8,752 nt of DNA. It comes from an uncultured Clostridia bacterium. GTDB lineage: Bacteria > Bacillota > Clostridia > Acetivibrionales > CALMWN01. Within the stretch, counting starts at the first letter, position 1. The number at the start of each line of letters is the position of its first letter. The DNA lies in contig CALMWN010000471.1 of assembly GCA_937873555.1 (NCBI GenBank), positions 1 to 8,752 of the forward strand, given 5' to 3'. Shown here piece after piece: positions 7,252-8,752 of this stretch. The translations under genes and the position numbers were made by a program. The notes beneath the pieces were generated by a model. It was not told the DNA's origin. It did no database searches and was given only the letters and a program-made list of their open reading frames with translations.

Positions 7252-8556
7252 TTACAGCTTGCCCTTGGACAAACTGTATTTAACACCAAAGCTCTCACTC
7301 TTCCAGATAATATCAGTCATGTCTTTATTTATAGATACTGACACCCAATAGTTATCATTTAGCTGATATATACCGCCTTTTGGATTATCTCTATCGCTAA
7401 GCATTTCATTGTATGCGACTTCCTGAATATCTGGATCGTCAGGGTAAGCTAGTTCTAATGCTTTTTTTATAACTCCAATAGTTTTATCGCAGTATTTATC
7501 TGCGGTAATTGCCACTCTTACAATATCTTTTGTATTGTTGTTCCTATAAAATTCAACAAATACAATACCTCGCTTTTCTTTATCGTCCATAAAATATACG
7601 GTTATTGAATTCTTAGGACTCCACGTAGAAGAAGCAATTTTTATAGTTCCATCAAAAGAATTTGCCAATTCTAAAACCTGCGGAAAATCTTCTACATCTT
7701 CAATATTTGTCCATTTTGTATATTCGATGATGCGTTGCGGTGTCTGTGTTGGAGTCGGGGTAGGAGTTACAGTCGTGGTTGGTGTCGGTACAGGAGTTGG
7801 AGTCGGTACCGTCGTTACAGTCGGTGTCGGTGTTGCTGACACTCCCGGCACTACCCTCTTTGTTTCGTCGGCCATCCTCACTATGATGGTTGCCGCCTCC
7901 GCCCTTGTGGCATTATTTGAACCCTTGAAGGTTCCGTCCTCATAGCCTGTTATAATCCCCTTGCTGTATGCCTTCAGTATAAAGTCCGCATAATTTGAAG
8001 GGATTGAATTAAAGTCTTTGAGGTTGTTTTTATATGCCTGGTAGTTTGCAGGGTAGGTTTCATTCAGAGCCCTTACGATTATTCTCGCCATTTCCTGCCT
8101 TGTTACCGGCCTTTCATATGTAGAAAACTCTCCATCCTGTACAAGCCCCAATTCCTTTGCCTTGGAAATGAACGGGTCTGCCCAGTAGGAAGTACCATTG
8201 TCAAGCTTGAACCCTTTCAAGGTGACTATCATTTTTATAAACTCGTCAGCGTTGATGTTTCCGTCCGGCTTGAAGGTCCCATCTGGATAGCCGTTGATAA
8301 CTCCCATTCCCAAAAGCTTGGACACATTTTCAACAAACCAATCAGTTGATTTAATATCACTGAATTTTTCCACTGCATACTTAATCAAATCAATCACCAT
8401 ATTGGAAACTGCCTTTATATCACTTGCCCTGTTATTAATAAGTTGCTCTACTGTCCTTTTAGTAATATCCCAGGGTGTGTCAGCCGCCATTGCCGGCAAA
8501 ATCATTGAGAAAGCAATACAAAAAACCAAAATTATTGAAATCAAACGTTTTTTCAT
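7252..8556 (-). CDS. S-layer homology (SLH) domain surface protein
   Basis: The 434-residue protein has a signal peptide (Lys2-Lys3-Arg4, hydrophobic 5-20, Ala22-Met-Ala24 cleavage site). Three SLH domains follow: about 65-115 (F-S-D-I then G-Y-P-D-G-T-F), 124-164 (Y-W-A-D-P then V-T-R-Q-E) and 179-230 (L-K-D-F then G-Y-E-D-G-T-F and A-T-R-A-E). SLH triplets bind pyruvylated secondary cell-wall polymers, so the protein should be anchored to the cell wall with its C-terminus outward. A Pro-Thr linker (241-273) then separates an unassigned domain of about 160 residues (275-434), which looks alpha/beta and has one Cys. The domain order, wall anchor then flexible linker then a compact head, fits a surface docking or sensing protein. 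As first gene of the operon and the only one with an anchor, it is the best candidate for tethering the other products; that is inference. DNA encoding the C-terminal head is clearly AT-richer than that encoding the SLH part. Confidence 0.92.
   Translation of the reverse strand: MKKRLISIILVFCIAFSMILPAMAADTPWDITKRTVEQLINNRASDIKAVSNMVIDLIKYAVEKFSDIKSTDWFVENVSKLLGMGVINGYPDGTFKPDGNINADEFIKMIVTLKGFKLDNGTSYWADPFISKAKELGLVQDGEFSTYERPVTRQEMARIIVRALNETYPANYQAYKNNLKDFNSIPSNYADFILKAYSKGIITGYEDGTFKGSNNATRAEAATIIVRMADETKRVVPGVSATPTPTVTTVPTPTPVPTPTTTVTPTPTPTQTPQRIIEYTKWTNIEDVEDFPQVLELANSFDGTIKIASSTWSPKNSITVYFMDDKEKRGIVFVEFYRNNNTKDIVRVAITADKYCDKTIGVIKKALELAYPDDPDIQEVAYNEMLSDRDNPKGGIYQLNDNYWVSVSINKDMTDIIWKSESFGVKYSLSKGKL
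7738..7836 (-). repeat. Low-complexity Pro-Thr-Val linker coding repeat
   Basis: Residues 241-273 of the SLH protein are almost only Pro, Thr and Val. The plus-strand DNA is a run of variations on GGTGTCGGT and GGAGTCGG, about 56% GC against about 34% just downstream. Such Pro-Thr linkers are extended and often O-glycosylated in secreted clostridial proteins. The repetitive DNA could change length by slippage or serve as a recombination point between SLH and head modules. Confidence 0.85.
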
Positions 8557-8564
8557 TCTAAAAA

Positions 8565-8571
8565 CCCCTTT
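8565..8571 (-). promoter_or_regulatory. Ribosome binding site AAAGGGG
   Basis: AAAGGGG lies eight bases before the ATG at 8556-8554 and supports this start for the SLH protein. The start also gives a canonical signal peptide. Confidence 0.75.
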
Positions 8572-8599
8572 CTTTACTCAAAAATATAAATAAATGAAG

Positions 8600-8621
8600 A
8601 TTTACAACTGTATATGTAAAT
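8600..8621. promoter_or_regulatory. Inverted repeat over predicted operon start site
   Basis: ATTTACA at 8600-8606 pairs perfectly with TGTAAAT at 8615-8621 across an eight-base centre. The repeat covers the predicted transcription start (about 8613) and touches the -10 box (8620-8625) of the SLH operon. That position suits a repressor operator. The arms are AT-rich and there is no T-run, so a terminator is unlikely. Confidence 0.45.
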
Positions 8622-8649
8622 TATACCATAAAACTACATTCAATTGCAA
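8620..8649 (-). promoter_or_regulatory. Promoter of the SLH operon (SigA-type, extended -10)
   Basis: On the minus strand TTGCAA (8649-8644) precedes a perfect TATAAT (8625-8620) by 18 bases, and TGG stands directly before TATAAT, giving an extended -10 element. Transcription should begin near 8613, giving a leader of about 57 bases before the SLH ATG. The -35 box matches the consensus TTGACA at four of six positions. Confidence 0.7.
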
Positions 8650-8672
8650 GTAGTTAATGTATATTGCAAGTA
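8643..8672. promoter_or_regulatory. Two direct repeats ATTGCAAGTA, 20-bp period
   Basis: ATTGCAAGTA occurs at 8643-8652 and again at 8663-8672, exactly 20 bp (about two helical turns) apart. Each copy contains the self-complementary TTGCAA, which serves as the -35 box of the leftward promoter (copy one) and of the rightward promoter (copy two). A protein binding both copies on one face of the helix could control both transcripts together. Confidence 0.5.
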
Positions 8673-8692
8673 TAAGAGATAACTGATACAAT
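8664..8692 (+). promoter_or_regulatory. Promoter of divergent gene (extended -10)
   Basis: TTGCAA (8664-8669) and TACAAT (8687-8692) are separated by 17 bases, and TGA immediately before TACAAT gives an extended -10. The start would fall near 8699, about 26 bases before the ATG at 8725. The arrangement mirrors the leftward promoter. Confidence 0.6.
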
Positions 8693-8712
8693 AAAGATAA
8701 TAAAATAATTAT

Positions 8713-8720
8713 AGAAGGTG
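8713..8720 (+). promoter_or_regulatory. Ribosome binding site AGAAGGTG of divergent gene
   Basis: AGAAGGTG ends four bases before the ATG at 8725-8727; the GG core is six bases from the start. An in-frame TGA at 8719-8721 blocks any longer upstream reading frame and so fixes this start. Confidence 0.6.
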
Positions 8721-8724
8721 AACT

Positions 8725-8752
8725 ATGATACAAAACAGAGGTCTAAAGACAC
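8725..8752 (+). CDS. N-terminus of divergent gene, cut by window end
   Basis: Only nine codons are visible, reading M-I-Q-N-R-G-L-K-T. They follow a good ribosome binding site and a good promoter, so a real gene probably begins here. The N-terminus has no hydrophobic stretch so far and does not look like a signal peptide, unlike the four genes on the other strand. Because it shares the divergent control region, a cytoplasmic regulator of the surface operon is one possibility, but nothing in nine residues shows it. Confidence 0.5.

Larger units (their letters stand above)
1..8613 (-). other. Probable four-gene cell-surface operon
   Basis: Four minus-strand genes for signal-peptide-bearing proteins follow one another with gaps of 29, 14 and 0 bases, from a single strong promoter near 8620-8649. 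I see no terminator or clear second promoter between them. The order is wall-anchored SLH protein, giant modular protein, copper-amine-oxidase-like domain protein, then Tyr-rich protein. The operon may continue beyond position 1. Confidence 0.7.

Noticed and set aside
7727..7945. Plus-strand open frame rich in Gly and Val
   Set aside because: It is the antisense reading of the Pro-Thr linker repeat, and its low complexity follows directly from that.
8643..8672. TTGCA cores as sigma-54 -12 elements
   Set aside because: The required GG about ten bases upstream (TGGCAC type -24 element) is missing on both strands, while good -10 boxes are present at 17-18 base spacing.

Overview
The window looks like AT-rich chromosomal DNA of a Gram-positive clostridial-type bacterium, plausibly from the Acetivibrio/Ruminiclostridium/Pseudobacteroides neighbourhood. 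The evidence is three SLH domains followed by a Pro-Thr linker, a copper-amine-oxidase-like N-terminal domain on a secreted protein, Firmicute-type signal peptides, strong G-rich ribosome binding sites and use of a TTG start. The genus is inferred from style, not from a database match.

Layout. Nearly the whole window is one minus-strand run of four genes for exported proteins, transcribed from about 8613 towards position 1. In order they are an SLH-domain protein (8556-7252), a 1722-residue secreted protein of beta-sandwich-like modules (7222-2054), a 370-residue protein with a copper-amine-oxidase-like N-terminal domain (2039-927), and a Tyr-rich secreted protein cut by the window edge (926-1). 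Gaps are 29, 14 and 0 bases with no visible terminator, so they probably form one operon. A divergent plus-strand gene starts at 8725 and shows only nine codons. No RNA gene, mobile element, CRISPR array or terminator was recognised.

Regulation. The 168-base divergent intergenic region (8557-8724) holds two well-formed promoters back to back, each with a TTGCAA -35 box and an extended -10 box. Both -35 boxes lie inside copies of a 10-bp direct repeat spaced exactly 20 bp apart. A 7-bp inverted repeat covers the predicted start of the operon transcript. Together these suggest joint control of the two divergent units.

How the genes may work together. Only the first protein has a recognisable cell-wall anchor. 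The other three have signal peptides but no anchor that I can see. A simple reading is a surface assembly in which the SLH protein tethers or docks the giant modular protein, with the two smaller secreted proteins as accessory parts. That is inference. Two observations add interest: the giant protein contains five or six degenerate tandem modules of about 100-115 residues, and an AT-rich segment of about 1.5 kb (about 34% GC by hand count) begins exactly after the Pro-Thr linker of the SLH gene and ends inside the N-terminal part of the giant gene. I do not recognise the system as a described one.
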